From positions 85,404 to 149,403 of the forward strand of contig JAKEET010000094.1 in assembly GCA_022616435.1 (NCBI GenBank): 64,000 bases of DNA, written 5' to 3'. The stretch is from Gemmataceae bacterium. GTDB lineage: Bacteria > Planctomycetota > Planctomycetia > Gemmatales > Gemmataceae. Shown piece by piece: positions 16,490 through 28,397 of the stretch. Every line of letters begins with the position of its first letter. Within the stretch, counting starts at the first letter, position 1. The translations under genes were made by a program, and so were the position numbers. The notes beneath the pieces were generated by a model. The model was not told where the DNA came from, did not search any database, and worked only from the letters and a program-made list of their open reading frames with translations.

Positions 16490-17554
16490 ATGTCACCAGT
16501 GTCGCGGTCCACGATCTTGCTTGCCCTCGATAGCGTCGGCATCGATCCGTTGGGGCACGACCGTCCTGAATCGGTCTACGCTGAGAGTCGATTCTTGTTC
16601 CCGCGCGGCAAGCAAGGCGACGTAGTCCCAATCAACGATGCCCCAATTCCCGGAGCGCTGGTCGCGACCGACGTCATCGGCAACGACCCGCGGGGCGCCA
16701 TCGAGTGCGCGCTCACCTACACGTCGATCTTCTCCGGCCAGAGCGCCGTGGATCGGCACGGCTTGATGCGCGGCCTGGGATTGAAGGAAGGCCTGTTCAA
16801 GCAACTGATCGCGGACGCCAATTTGTTCCGGCAGTTCGACCACCCTTGCCTGCTCAACGCGATCTTTCCGGCGCACTTGTCCTTCTTCGGCAGCTCGCAC
16901 GTGGAAGACTTGCTGCCGCGCGTGGACCGGCAGGCCGTCGAGACTGGGCTGCGCTATCGTGGGCGAGCGGTGCAATTCAAAGGGACGGACAAGAACGGCT
17001 TCGCCGAGCTGTTCACGCTGGCGGAGATCAATCAGAACATCTTCGTGCACGCGGCCCGGGAGGCCGGCGTGCGGCTGAACACCTGGCAGGATGTTCGCGA
17101 CGGTCGTGCCTTGACGAGCACGATGACGCACGAGCTGGAAGCCGAGTTCCATGTTGAGTTTTTCGACGAGGAGCCGTTGCCGGTCCACACGCCGGGCGCC
17201 GCCGCGAGGATTCTCACGGCCCAGGCCCAGCGGCACGACTTCACGTTCTACAAGTATCAGATTCCCGATCTGGTAAGCCACACGGGAAACCTGGAACTCG
17301 CGCGGCGAGTGTTCTCGATCATCGAGGACTTCGTTGAAGCGGTGCTCCAGGGAACAGACCCGGACACGATCGTGATCGTCACCAGCGATCACGGGCACCT
17401 GGAACAGCTGGCCACGTCGCACGCCCATCCCAAGACCCGCGTGCCCACGTGGTGCTTCGGCCCCGATGCCGCGCATAACGCCGCGCGGCTGCGGCGGCCG
17501 GAGGATCTATTTCATGTGCTCGTGGAGTTCGCGCCGAGGTTGAGCGTGGCTTGA
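16490..17554 (+). CDS. Alkaline-phosphatase-superfamily metalloenzyme
   Basis: 354 residues. The N-terminus STILLALDSVGIDPLGHD gives the metal Asp and the position of the phosphorylated Ser/Thr; YKYQIPDLVSHTGN and IVIVTSDHGHLEQ supply the Asp/His and Asp-His metal ligands near the C-terminus. This layout is that of the phosphoglycerate mutase/phosphopentomutase/phosphatase superfamily, but the chain is short for iPGM and the substrate is unknown. ATG 16490 has GGAG at 7 bases. Its stop overlaps the start of the CoA-transferase beta gene (TGATG at 17552-17556), implying translational coupling and co-transcription with the transferase. Confidence 0.78.
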   Translation: MSPVSRSTILLALDSVGIDPLGHDRPESVYAESRFLFPRGKQGDVVPINDAPIPGALVATDVIGNDPRGAIECALTYTSIFSGQSAVDRHGLMRGLGLKEGLFKQLIADANLFRQFDHPCLLNAIFPAHLSFFGSSHVEDLLPRVDRQAVETGLRYRGRAVQFKGTDKNGFAELFTLAEINQNIFVHAAREAGVRLNTWQDVRDGRALTSTMTHELEAEFHVEFFDEEPLPVHTPGAAARILTAQAQRHDFTFYKYQIPDLVSHTGNLELARRVFSIIEDFVEAVLQGTDPDTIVIVTSDHGHLEQLATSHAHPKTRVPTWCFGPDAAHNAARLRRPEDLFHVLVEFAPRLSVA

Positions 17555-18336
17555 TGGAGATGGGCGTGACCTACAACTCCATGGAACTGATGATCTGCTG
17601 CGCCGCCCGCTGCCTGGAAGACGGCAAGACGGTCGCGGTCGGCACCGGCATCCCGTGCGCGGCCGCGATGCTGGCCCAGCGGACGGCGGCCCCGAACCTG
17701 GTGATCTGCTTCGAAGCCGGCGGCGTGGCGCCGCAGCTGCCGACCATGCCGATCAGCGTCGGCGACTCGCGCACCTTCTGGCGCGGCGTCATGGCCACCA
17801 GCATGGCCGACGTCATGGAAACCTGCCAGCGCGGCCTGATGGACTACACGTTTCTCGGCGGCGCCCAGATCGATCCGTACGGCAACCTCAACTCGACCTT
17901 GATCGGCGGCGACTACGCCCGGCCCAGGACGCGTTTGCCCGGCAGCGGGGGCGCCAACGATCTGGCGTCGTTCTGCTGGCGGATCCTGGTCGTCACCAAA
18001 CACGACCGCCGCCGGTTCGTGGAGAAGCTCGACTTCCTCACGACGCCCGGTTATCTGACCGGCGCCGGCGCTCGCGAGGCCGCCGGCCTGGCGCCCGGCA
18101 CGGGCCCGTACCGCGTCATCACCGATCTGGCGATCCTGGGTTATCACGAAGAGAGCAAACGCATGGAGGTGGTCAGCCTGCATCCCGGGGTGACGCTCGA
18201 TCAGGTGCGCGCCAACACCGGCTTCGAGCTGGGGGCCGCGACGAATCTGCTGCCGACGTCGCCGCCGACCGAGCTGGAATTGCGAATCGTGCGTGAGGAA
18301 GTCGATCCGTTTCGCTACATCATCGGCCGCGGTTGA
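17554..18336 (+). CDS. CoA-transferase, beta subunit (glutaconate CoA-transferase B-like)
   Basis: 260 residues. Beta-chain features: VAVGTGIPCAAAMLAQRTAAP, VICFEAGGV with the Glu expected as catalytic nucleophile in family I beta chains, then DYTFLGGAQIDPYGNLN and the closing RVITDLAIL block. It pairs with the alpha chain at 15346-16353. Start at ATG 17554, overlapping the preceding stop; a second in-frame ATG is at 17560. The acid substrate is unknown; no glutamate-fermentation or ring-cleavage genes are near. A one-arm copy of a dispersed repeat follows the stop. Confidence 0.87.
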   Translation: MEMGVTYNSMELMICCAARCLEDGKTVAVGTGIPCAAAMLAQRTAAPNLVICFEAGGVAPQLPTMPISVGDSRTFWRGVMATSMADVMETCQRGLMDYTFLGGAQIDPYGNLNSTLIGGDYARPRTRLPGSGGANDLASFCWRILVVTKHDRRRFVEKLDFLTTPGYLTGAGAREAAGLAPGTGPYRVITDLAILGYHEESKRMEVVSLHPGVTLDQVRANTGFELGAATNLLPTSPPTELELRIVREEVDPFRYIIGRG

Positions 18337-18340
18337 ACCC

Positions 18341-18369
18341 CACGTCGGGCTGACGCCGCGCCGCTCGCC
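18341..18369. repeat. Single-arm copy of the 37-bp repeat family
   Basis: 29 bases that match the inverted left arm of the element at 52420-52514 at 27 of 29 positions. It lies between the convergent CoA-transferase beta and TPR genes. Confidence 0.6.
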
Positions 18370-18381
18370 AAGGCGCCGCGT

Positions 18382-19686
18382 TCACTTCTTGTGCTTCTGG
18401 ATCTTCTTTTCGACGAGCGCCTTGCGTTCGGCTTCGCGACGTCCTTCGCCGACGACCTCCAGGCCCTTTCGCCAGGCCTTGATCGCGTGGTCGGGCTGGT
18501 CCAGGGCGATGTAGACGTCGCCCAGGTGGTCGTAGATTTCGATGTGCTGGCTGTTCTCGTCCTCGATGGCCTTCAGCAAGACGTCCTTGGCCTCCTTGTA
18601 CTGCTTCTTCTTGAAGAGCACCCAGGCCAGGCTGTCGAGGTAGGCGCCGTTGTCGCGGTCCAGCTCCGGCGGCAGGCCGGCGGCTTTGCGGCGCTTCTCG
18701 TCCAGCACCAGCGCCTTGCGGATCAACTTCTCCGCTTCGTCCAGGTTCATGTCGTTGTCGGCCCAGATGTAGCCAAGATCGTTGTTGAGTCCCGGGCTGT
18801 CCGGATTGCGCTTCAACAGCTCCTGCAAGATGCCGGTGGCCTTGTCGATCTTCTTCATGTCCACGTAGAGGTTGCTGAGCGTCATCTGGTAGCGCTCGAG
18901 ATAGCGCTCGCGCTCGTCCGGATCGAGGTCCTTGTCCTTGGCGATCCCGGCGATGACTTCTTCGTACACCTTGGCGGCTTCGTCTTCCTGGCCCGCCTCG
19001 CGCAGCACCCAGCCCCTGAGCTGCCGCTCCATCCAGTGGTCCTGGGCCTTGATCAGGCTGTCCACCAGCTTGAGGGCCTGCTTGTAATCGCCCGACTTGG
19101 CGACCGCCTGGATGAGGATGCGGTGCACGCCGGGACGCAACCGGCCGGCCGTGTCGAAGCGGTCGAACTCCTCGAAGATGATCTCGCCGAAGCGGTTCTT
19201 GAAGGGCACCAGCACGATGCGCTCCTTGCCGTCGTCGGTCTTGAGCTCGAGCAGCTCCCGGCACAGGCGGGCGCTCTGGTCGTATTGCTTGCTGTCGAAG
19301 TAGATGTCGATCAGGGGCCCGTAGGCTTGCAGGAGCTTGTTGGCGCTTTGCAGCTTGACGGCCTGATCGATGCAGACGCGGAAGAACGCTTCGGAGGATT
19401 TCAGGTCCTTGAGGTCGGCGGCGGCCAGAGCCAGGACCATGGCGCCGTTGAACGACAGTTTGCCGGATTCCTTGGCCAGCGGCAAGGCGGCCGCCAGGAG
19501 CTTCTTGGTGCGGGCGGCGTCGGCCTGCATTTCCTTGAGGGCGCCGGTCATCGGCCCGCTGCCGGTCAAGCGGTTCAGCTTCTGGATGTCCGCGGCCGGG
19601 GTCTCGCCGCCGCGACCGACCACGACGCCCGCCAGAAAGAATGTCCCCGCGACGCTGAACATCACGGTCGAAAAACGGCGCACCAT
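18382..19686 (-). CDS. Secreted or membrane-anchored TPR protein
   Basis: 434 residues. The N-terminus MVRRFSTVMFSVAGTFFLAGVVVGRG is a signal peptide or anchor. The rest is TPR-type helix pairs, clearest at YKQALKLVDSLIKAQDHW, DEAAKVYEEVIAGIA, DKATGILQELLKRNPDSPG, LDEAEKLIRKALVLDE and YKEAKDVLLKAIEDEN, ending DHAIKAWRKGLEVVGEGRREAERKALVEKKIQKHKK. Likely a periplasmic or lumenal scaffold. It is downstream of the TadE/TadG pair on the same strand but separated by a terminator-like hairpin, so probably transcribed separately. Confidence 0.85.
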   Translation of the reverse strand: MVRRFSTVMFSVAGTFFLAGVVVGRGGETPAADIQKLNRLTGSGPMTGALKEMQADAARTKKLLAAALPLAKESGKLSFNGAMVLALAAADLKDLKSSEAFFRVCIDQAVKLQSANKLLQAYGPLIDIYFDSKQYDQSARLCRELLELKTDDGKERIVLVPFKNRFGEIIFEEFDRFDTAGRLRPGVHRILIQAVAKSGDYKQALKLVDSLIKAQDHWMERQLRGWVLREAGQEDEAAKVYEEVIAGIAKDKDLDPDERERYLERYQMTLSNLYVDMKKIDKATGILQELLKRNPDSPGLNNDLGYIWADNDMNLDEAEKLIRKALVLDEKRRKAAGLPPELDRDNGAYLDSLAWVLFKKKQYKEAKDVLLKAIEDENSQHIEIYDHLGDVYIALDQPDHAIKAWRKGLEVVGEGRREAERKALVEKKIQKHKK

Positions 19687-19796
19687 AAAGGCCCCCGTGA
19701 AAAGCTCCCACCCGTAACGACGAAACTACCTTGGCGAACCTAACCAAGGTTATCGTAACCAAAACAACGGGAGCAAGCTACACGAGGTTGACGAAA

Positions 19797-19826
19797 GGCC
19801 CCGGTTTCTCGCAAGAAGCCGGGGCC
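19797..19826 (-). terminator. Terminator-like hairpin after the TadG-like gene
   Basis: Arms 19797-19809 and 19814-19826 pair at 12 of 13 positions with a four-base loop, 28 bases beyond the TadG-like stop. On the minus strand it is followed only by a short TTTCGTC, so it is a weak intrinsic terminator or a repeat. Confidence 0.5.
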
Positions 19827-19853
19827 CCTGGGAAGCGCTAGTCGGCGGACGCG

Positions 19854-22838
19854 CTATTCGATCAGCGTCACCTGCTGGCCGTCCTGCATGATCTCGGTGA
19901 ACGCCTGGCGGATGCGTTCGATGCGCTCCGTGTTGGTGCCGTAGATGCGGCGTGAATCCGGGAACGAGCTGGAATTGGTGTCTGTCGCGGTTTTGCCGTG
20001 AAAGGCGACCGTCTGCAGAAACGTGAGCGCGTTGGTCTGGGTCGCGCTGGAGTTGCCCGGATCGAACAGCGAGCCATAACCGAGCACGTGGACAAAGGCC
20101 GGCTTGCGCTTGGTGGAAAAGCCGGGCGGACTGTCGCTTTCCAGCGTGCAAATCTGCTTGACGACATCATAGACCTCGGTCTCGGTGAAGGAGCCGCCGG
20201 CCGGCCATTCGACGTTGGTCCCGTCCTTGTAGTTCGCGGGGTTCTTCATGCGAACCTTGTAGTAAGAGTCCTTGCCGCTGCCGCCAAGTTGGGCAAACGC
20301 CCGGGTGTTGGGGGCGCCGTCGGTCTCGAAGATGACGACGCGCTGCGCGCCTCGGCGGCCCAGGCCGCCGGCGTTGCCGCGATACTGCGGCTGCGGCAGG
20401 CTGTAGAAGCGCAGATTGGCCGTGCTGGAGCTGAGGAGGTTGTAGGCGATCATGAAGCCCATTCCCGGGGCGGTGCCGCCCTTGGCCCTGGGGACGCGAT
20501 CGAAATCGTCGTCGTAGACGCCGATCTCCGTGGCGGTGCCGGTCACGGTGGTGGGCGGGAACCACAGCGATTCGCGCAGCTGCTGATAATTGCGGCCCAG
20601 CGGCACGATCGCCTGATTGTGCTGGCCTTGGCCGTTGGCCGACGTCGCCGGGTTGCTGAAGAAGCTCATGCCGATGAAATCGTTGGGATGGTTCTTTTCG
20701 ATGTCGCTGATCGCGGTGTTGATGCCGATCTTGCACGCCCAGCATTGCGCTTCATGGACGTTGCCCGGCCACCAGAACCGCTGCGTGTTGTAGTTCCCCA
20801 GGTAATCGACGAAGGTCATCGGCCCGAACCACAACTGATGCCGCGGCCGGTGCGGGTTGTCGTCATAGTCGAACGACTTGGGCAGCGTGGCATAGACCTT
20901 GATGGTGTCGTTGTCGGCCAGCGGGGCCGTCAAGCCGGCGTCCAGGGTAATGCTCGTGGTCCCCACCACCGCGGTGAGCTTGTAGAGCCCGGCGTGGCTG
21001 CCGAAGCGAACGTACTGGTTCACGCCGGGCGTGGAGGCCAGGTTCTTCACGGCGATGACGGTGGTGCCCGCCGCGAAGGCGCCGGCCACGTTCCCGTTCT
21101 GGACGGGGTTGATGTGAGGCTTCTGCTTGATCTGGACGGTGCCCCATTGGTAGTAGTCGCCGTTGCCGATCAGCGCCGACAGCGGCACGTTGGAGATCGA
21201 ATTGCCGTCGGGATTGGTGTTCTGGCGCGAATAGGCGCCGGCGCCGGTGCCTTGCAAGCCGAGGACGAAGTCGATGTAGTCCTTCCAGAAGCGCTCGTTG
21301 TGGTTGGCCAGAGGATAGGTGGTCCACCAGCGCTTGTTGAGGCCGGTGTCGGCGGTGGGATCGGGGATGTCGTCGTAGTAGCGGATGCGGCCGGCCCGCA
21401 GCACGGTGGGGAACGGCTTGGGCGACTGATTGCGCAGCCAGTGCAGGATGGCCGCGTAGTTGATGCGATACGTGTACGTCACCGACGCGCCGTTCTCGGT
21501 AACCGTGATCCCCGTCGTGGGGTGCCGCAGGATGGTGTTGGAGGGAGCAAAGTTGCTGTTGGTGGCGGGAATGCCGGCGGCATCAAAAAGGATGTTGGTG
21601 TGGTCCAGCCAGCCGAGGGCGCCGGTGGAAGCATTGACCTTGAAGAAGAACCGTTGCCGCCAGTCCTTGGCGCCGTTGTCGGCGTGGTTGGCCGCCAGCG
21701 CGGGATCCTTGACCGAGCCGCGCGGGTCGGGCGGCCAGATGAAGAACGTCTTGCCCCAGTAGCCGGGGCCTTCGGTATAGCCCTTGAAATCGGCGACGTA
21801 GGCTTGATAGCCGCTGCGCTCGAACTCCAGATCCTTGCCGGTAACGCCGTTGAAAATCTCATTCGCGGTCGTGGCGTAGGGATTGCCCGCGGAGTTGTTG
21901 CTGGTCCGCAAGTAGTCGTCACCGCCCGGCGTCACGTCCTGGCTGTCCGGCGCGCGCGTGAAGGCGACGGTGCCGGGGCTCGGGGACACGCCGGCCGCGT
22001 TCTGGTGGAAGTCGCCGATCACCGGCGGGCCCGAATTGGTGTTGACGGAGATGTTGGACGGGTCCACCAGCTCGGCGCCGGTGGACATGGCGACGTTGCC
22101 GTACAAGGCGGCGGCCGTGGTGTCGGCGTAGTGTCCAAACCTCGGAAACACCGTCTCGGGATTCATCGACACCACCCGCGGCCGGCCCGAGGACGACGGC
22201 TGGGCCGTGCCGCCGTTCGTCGCTGGAATGCCGGGCAAGCTCTGGAAGCGCATCGACCCCGACAGGTCCATGACGATGATGACGTCGCGCGGCCGATGAA
22301 CCGCCGTGGCGTCCGCGGCCGTGTTGTACTTCGTCAAGCCCAAAACCCGGCCAAAGAAAAAGTTGGCGTCCGGCTGCGCGACCGTGACACGGACGGCGCT
22401 GTAGGGCTCAATGGTGTCCTTGCGCGGGATTTCAATCCTGAACCCCTCCTCGCTCGGATTCGCGTCGTCGTAGCGGTAGGCGTAGGTGCCGATTTCCAGG
22501 GTCACCTGCTCGCGCTTAAACGTATAGGAGTTGACCGGCACGATCTTGTCCCACTTGCCCTGATTGACGAACTCGCTCAAGATGCGATTGAAGGAGGCTG
22601 TTTTCATGACGCTGCCGGGCACCGCGGCAAAGTTGTAGTTGGTCGTCGAATCGCCGTTGAGAGTCCGGGCCCCGGACATGGCCGCGGCGTCGGCGGCATT
22701 CTGGCACTGGCTGCGCACCGTGGCGATCATGCCGATGTCGATCGCCAACGCCAAGAGCGCCGTCAAGCCGACGATGCAAAACGCCACCAACGGCAACATG
22801 GCGCCTCGACGACGCGGTTGCGAACGGCACAGTTTCAT
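19854..22838 (-). CDS. TadG-like pilus-assembly protein with von Willebrand A domain
   Basis: 994 residues. The N-terminus RRRGAMLPLVAFCIVGLTALLALAIDIG is the TadE/TadG prepilin-like helix, with AADAAAMSGARTL after it as in TadG. Near residue 190, VIIVMDLSGSMRF is the MIDAS DxSxS metal site of a vWA domain. The vWA fold is expanded by long insertions rich in Asn, Gly and Pro up to the terminal ETDGAPNT and HVLGYGSLFDPG blocks. It should sit at the envelope with a Tad/Flp-type system; no tadA, tadB or cpaB genes are in the window. ATG 22838 has AGGAGAA at 8 bases. It follows the TadE gene by 71 bases and likely shares its promoter. Confidence 0.87.
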   Translation of the reverse strand: MKLCRSQPRRRGAMLPLVAFCIVGLTALLALAIDIGMIATVRSQCQNAADAAAMSGARTLNGDSTTNYNFAAVPGSVMKTASFNRILSEFVNQGKWDKIVPVNSYTFKREQVTLEIGTYAYRYDDANPSEEGFRIEIPRKDTIEPYSAVRVTVAQPDANFFFGRVLGLTKYNTAADATAVHRPRDVIIVMDLSGSMRFQSLPGIPATNGGTAQPSSSGRPRVVSMNPETVFPRFGHYADTTAAALYGNVAMSTGAELVDPSNISVNTNSGPPVIGDFHQNAAGVSPSPGTVAFTRAPDSQDVTPGGDDYLRTSNNSAGNPYATTANEIFNGVTGKDLEFERSGYQAYVADFKGYTEGPGYWGKTFFIWPPDPRGSVKDPALAANHADNGAKDWRQRFFFKVNASTGALGWLDHTNILFDAAGIPATNSNFAPSNTILRHPTTGITVTENGASVTYTYRINYAAILHWLRNQSPKPFPTVLRAGRIRYYDDIPDPTADTGLNKRWWTTYPLANHNERFWKDYIDFVLGLQGTGAGAYSRQNTNPDGNSISNVPLSALIGNGDYYQWGTVQIKQKPHINPVQNGNVAGAFAAGTTVIAVKNLASTPGVNQYVRFGSHAGLYKLTAVVGTTSITLDAGLTAPLADNDTIKVYATLPKSFDYDDNPHRPRHQLWFGPMTFVDYLGNYNTQRFWWPGNVHEAQCWACKIGINTAISDIEKNHPNDFIGMSFFSNPATSANGQGQHNQAIVPLGRNYQQLRESLWFPPTTVTGTATEIGVYDDDFDRVPRAKGGTAPGMGFMIAYNLLSSSTANLRFYSLPQPQYRGNAGGLGRRGAQRVVIFETDGAPNTRAFAQLGGSGKDSYYKVRMKNPANYKDGTNVEWPAGGSFTETEVYDVVKQICTLESDSPPGFSTKRKPAFVHVLGYGSLFDPGNSSATQTNALTFLQTVAFHGKTATDTNSSSFPDSRRIYGTNTERIERIRQAFTEIMQDGQQVTLIE

Positions 22839-22909
22839 GGCTAGTTCTCCTGACAATGAATGACGCCTGCTCCTTCGTTCGCCGCCCAGCCTGTTCACCG
22901 CCAGCGGGC

Positions 22910-23377
22910 TCACTCCAAGGGTGGCTTGTAATCGACCACGATGGGAATATCGCGCATCGAAAACCACTCGGCGGCACCGGTCAGCGTCGTCAAACTGGTG
23001 ATCTGGTCCAGGGCCGCCCAGCGCACGCTGTTGAAGGGGATCGATACCGTGATGCGAAACTGATCGAGTTGATTGGCCACTTCCGGCGACCGCGAGCTAT
23101 CGGTGATGTTGGTGAGCGTGACGTGTTCCGGCGCCGCGGCCTTGATGCCGTTGTGGTGCAAGTAACGCACCACCACGTCCTTCACGTCGCTGACCGTTTT
23201 GACCCCGGTGGCCGCTTGCCGGCCGCCTTCGCGGGCGGCATTGGTCAACAGTTGCTGCACCTCGACCATGCGACCCACTTCCCAGGCGCCGACCAGCAGG
23301 ATCAGCAAGACGGGCGCCAGGACGCCCAGCTCCACGGCGGCGACTCCAGAACGGGCGGATCGACGATTCAGACGCAT
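22910..23377 (-). CDS. TadE-like protein
   Basis: 155 residues. RSARSGVAAVELGVLAPVLLILLVGAWEVGR is the TadE-type signature: a basic start, a conserved Glu and one hydrophobic helix, then QQLLTNAAREGGRQAA. The remainder is a soluble beta-rich domain. TadE proteins are pseudopilins of Flp/Tad systems, processed and exported. First gene of a two-gene unit with the TadG-like gene. Two TTGACA-type promoters lie upstream. Assignment is secure; function in attachment is inferred from the family. Confidence 0.87.
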   Translation of the reverse strand: MRLNRRSARSGVAAVELGVLAPVLLILLVGAWEVGRMVEVQQLLTNAAREGGRQAATGVKTVSDVKDVVVRYLHHNGIKAAAPEHVTLTNITDSSRSPEVANQLDQFRITVSIPFNSVRWAALDQITSLTTLTGAAEWFSMRDIPIVVDYKPPLE

Positions 23378-23476
23378 GGGAGGACTCCCTTGGACGGGGA
23401 CAAAGGACGGATGATGAGGGATCAGGCCAAGCGGCTACGGGAAATGACGGGGGGCGGCCCAGCCGATTGACAATCA

Positions 23477-23504
23477 ACTGTAGGTCGAAATCCGGCAGTG
23501 TCAA
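23477..23504 (-). promoter_or_regulatory. Sigma-70-type promoter (proximal) of the TadE/TadG unit
   Basis: TTGACA (23504-23499), 16-base spacer, TACAGT (23482-23477), reading on the minus strand about 100 bases before the TadE start. Confidence 0.6.
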
Positions 23505-23516
23505 ATCGGCTATCGG

Positions 23517-23544
23517 AGTCTAGAACGCGAACCACGAATGTCAA
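23517..23544 (-). promoter_or_regulatory. Sigma-70-type promoter (distal) of the TadE/TadG unit
   Basis: TTGACA (23544-23539), 16-base spacer, TAGACT (23522-23517). The word CGATTTGACA is repeated in both this and the proximal promoter, 40 bases apart, so the two are a tandem pair. Confidence 0.5.
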
Positions 23545-23705
23545 ATCGCCCGGGCGGGTTTGGCCCCGAGGGGGCTTGGGACCGACCTGCCCTTGACCCG
23601 CTGCGCGGCTTGCCGGTAAGCTGGGCCGCTCTGGTGCGTAGGCCCCTTACGGATGGCCTCTAAACGACTGCGGCGCACCGTCTTCATGGACGAGGATGAG
23701 CGACC

Positions 23706-27357
<3,652 letters not shown>

Positions 27358-27589
27358 AATGAGTTACGTCAGGGAATCGCGCCTGGCCGCATTTTTTCGC
27401 GCATCCCGCGCAAGTTGCAGCTCTTGCCGCGTCCTTCGGGTGGAACAGCGAGTGGCAAGTCGCCCACGCCGGCTTTTGCTCGAAGCGGCCCTAACACCAA
27501 TCGGTGTCGTTGGCCCTGCCTCGGACTAACTCCGCACCGAGTGCGAGCCGGCGTTTGACCTAGGCACCAACTCTTCCCCAATAAGAAGG
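27358..27589 (+). other. Non-coding stretch ahead of a strong terminator
   Basis: About 230 bases without a supported reading frame, rich in short complementary words (ACACC/GGTGT near 27494-27507, CGCAC/GTGCG near 27533-27545) and followed by an intrinsic terminator. It may be a 3' leader of fcl or an independent small RNA; no known RNA family could be recognised by eye and no tRNA is present. Confidence 0.35.
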
Positions 27590-27625
27590 CGCTCGGGGGC
27601 GGTCCCCGAGCGTTCTTCTTTTTTT
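27590..27625 (+). terminator. Rho-independent terminator
   Basis: CGCTCGGGG (27590-27598), loop GCGGT, CCCCGAGCG (27604-27612), then a T-rich tail 27613-27625. Strong plus-strand terminator for the fcl operon or for a small RNA upstream. Confidence 0.85.
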
Positions 27626-27710
27626 GCGCGCATCGTTGTCGGGGTCGCGTCCGACGACGGATCACGGGTGCGCTAAACGCAAGCACACGCCACGTTGAAT
27701 CATTGACCAA

Positions 27711-28316
27711 CTAGAAAATCCCCGCGCCGAATTCGCGGTTCTCGTCCTGGGCCGTGACGCGTTCCTGGCCCGGCGTCGCGTGGGCGCCGCGCGGCGCGTG
27801 GTGCGGGCCGTGGGCGCGCATCGCGTCGTGCCGCGGCGCGTCGTGCTGGACGCGAGCGGCGTGCATCTCATGCACGATCTGGCTGTAGCTGTCGTAGTCG
27901 TCGCCGTCGTAATCGTCGTAGCGGCACACGTAGCCCGGCTGCTTGGCCCGCAGCTTTTCTTCCTGGTACGCCTTCAGCACCGCGCCCTGGATCACCTCGC
28001 GGCAGCCGCAGTTGATCGGATGGGCGATGTCGGCGTGCAGCTTGGCCCGGCCGTCGGCGCCGCGGATCGCCCGGTCCTCGTCGAGCCGGGTGCCGCACTG
28101 GTTGCAAAAACGGGCCCGCAGATGGTTCTTCGAGTGGCAGTGCGGGCAGCGATCGGTCAGCTTGCGGCTCGGCATCGCCACAAACGAGCCTTTCGTCCCT
28201 TCGATGATCTTCAGGTCGCGGATGACGAACATGTCGTCAAACGTGACCGAGCAGAATGCCTGCAGCCGTTCGTTGTTGTCTTCCATGAGCTTGATGCGCA
28301 CTTCGGTGATGACCAC
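27711..28316 (-). CDS. spoVG: SpoVG family protein with zinc ribbon and C-terminal extension
   Basis: 201 residues, about twice the usual SpoVG. Residues 1-50 are the SpoVG core (ITEVRIKLMEDNNERLQAFCSVTFDDMFVIRDLKIIEGTKG, FVAMPSRK). A four-cysteine zinc ribbon, CPHCHSKNHLRARFCNQCG, is inserted near residues 57-76. The SpoVG-like helix IAHPINCGCREVIQGAVLKAY follows with two more Cys. About residues 125-201 are Asp/Tyr/His-rich and probably disordered. SpoVG proteins bind RNA/DNA and regulate gene expression. GTG start with AAGGAG at 8 bases. It lies 81 bases downstream of ispE on the same strand, the spoVG-ispE linkage known from Firmicutes, with a palindromic leader between. Confidence 0.88.
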   Translation of the reverse strand: MVITEVRIKLMEDNNERLQAFCSVTFDDMFVIRDLKIIEGTKGSFVAMPSRKLTDRCPHCHSKNHLRARFCNQCGTRLDEDRAIRGADGRAKLHADIAHPINCGCREVIQGAVLKAYQEEKLRAKQPGYVCRYDDYDGDDYDSYSQIVHEMHAARVQHDAPRHDAMRAHGPHHAPRGAHATPGQERVTAQDENREFGAGIF

Positions 28317-28353
28317 GGGGGGTTCTCCTTAGGGTGTCCTACCACCTTCCCAA

Positions 28354-28385
28354 GACTTCTGCAGTCTTCGAGACTTCGGAAGTCT
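28354..28385 (-). promoter_or_regulatory. ACTTCCGAAGT-type palindrome in the spoVG leader
   Basis: AGACTTCGGAAGTCT (28371-28385) is a near-perfect palindrome; GACTTC at 28354-28359 offers an alternative partner for GAAGTC at 28379-28384. The same word occurs upstream of 29707, near 6906 and near 47869. Confidence 0.5.
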
Positions 28386-28397
28386 GTCCCGGGAAGT

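Larger units (their letters stand above)
23378..23705. other. Divergent regulatory region between TadE and the fusion gene
   Basis: 328 bases. It holds the tandem minus-strand promoters listed separately and a plus-strand ribosome site GAGG before ATG 23706. A third TTGACA (23467-23472, plus strand) has no good -10. No gene seen. Confidence 0.6.

Noticed and set aside
23467..23472. A plus-strand TTGACA as promoter of the fusion gene
   Set aside because: No acceptable -10 sequence 15-19 bases downstream.
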